Below, piece after piece: positions 5,620 through 5,681 of a stretch of DNA of 5,681 nucleotides. Where the stretch lies: assembly GCA_017420455.1 (NCBI GenBank), contig JAFOJB010000062.1, forward strand, positions 1 to 5,681, in the 5' to 3' direction. Each line of letters begins with the position of its first letter. Position 1 is the first letter of the stretch. The stretch comes from Blautia sp. (GTDB lineage Bacteria; Bacillota; Clostridia; Lachnospirales; Lachnospiraceae). Position numbers and translations under genes: made by a program. The notes beneath the pieces were generated by a model. That model was not told where the DNA came from, did no database searches, and was given only the letters and a program-made list of their open reading frames with translations.

Positions 5620-5681
5620 CATTTGTAACGGCGCGATCTGATGGCGCGATGTACTGGTGCTTTATATGCCGCAAAGTTCCG

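Noticed and set aside
5630..5650. Direct repeat GGCGCGAT at 5630-5637 and 5643-5650
   Set aside because: Only two 8-bp copies near the window edge, with no sign of an attachment site, operator or array.
5619..5681. Minus-strand open stretch of 20 codons from the window edge to a TGA at 5619-5621, directly beside the bidirectional terminator
   Set aside because: The position would suit the end of a convergent gene, but 20 codons is too short to separate from chance, a second minus-strand frame is also open here, and the residues match nothing recognised.

Overview
The window looks like chromosomal DNA of a low-to-mid-GC anaerobic Firmicute, most likely a gut Clostridia/Lachnospiraceae-type organism. 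This is inferred from the paired glgC-glgD genes, strong GGAGG-type ribosome binding sites, an aldo/keto reductase with a C-terminal two-cluster ferredoxin domain, and a YARHG-domain surface protein. No species can be named from the sequence alone.

Layout, left to right. Positions 1-549 hold the 3' part of a plus-strand gene: a Pro-Thr-Pro-Ser linker coded by 18-bp tandem repeats, then a YARHG domain. A strong bidirectional hairpin terminator (584-629) separates it from a convergent minus-strand operon, glgC-glgD (2968 down to 712). The two glg genes are one base apart and read from a recognisable promoter near 3066-3094. A 456-bp divergent intergenic region (2969-3424) carries that promoter, a leader hairpin, a 12-bp inverted repeat, and a string of small stem-loops ending in a terminator-like hairpin. 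On the plus strand follow an aldo/keto reductase with a 2[4Fe-4S] domain (3425-4456) and, 56 bp later, a guaA-type GMP synthase (4513-5493) that has the ATP-pyrophosphatase and dimerisation domains but no glutamine amidotransferase domain. A bidirectional terminator at 5572-5619 closes the unit.

Function. GlgC makes ADP-glucose from glucose-1-phosphate and ATP for glycogen synthesis. GlgD is its paralogue with a degraded nucleotide-binding loop and is probably a regulatory or structural partner. GuaA converts XMP to GMP, and with no amidotransferase domain it must take ammonia from a separate subunit or from solution. The reductase probably couples NAD(P)H-type aldo/keto chemistry with electron transfer, but its substrate cannot be read from the sequence. 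It may be cotranscribed with guaA, although no functional link is evident.

No mobile element, CRISPR array, tRNA or rRNA was seen. The points most worth following are the single-domain guaA, the structured leader upstream of the reductase, the inverted repeat in the divergent region, and the identical tandem repeats in the surface-protein linker.
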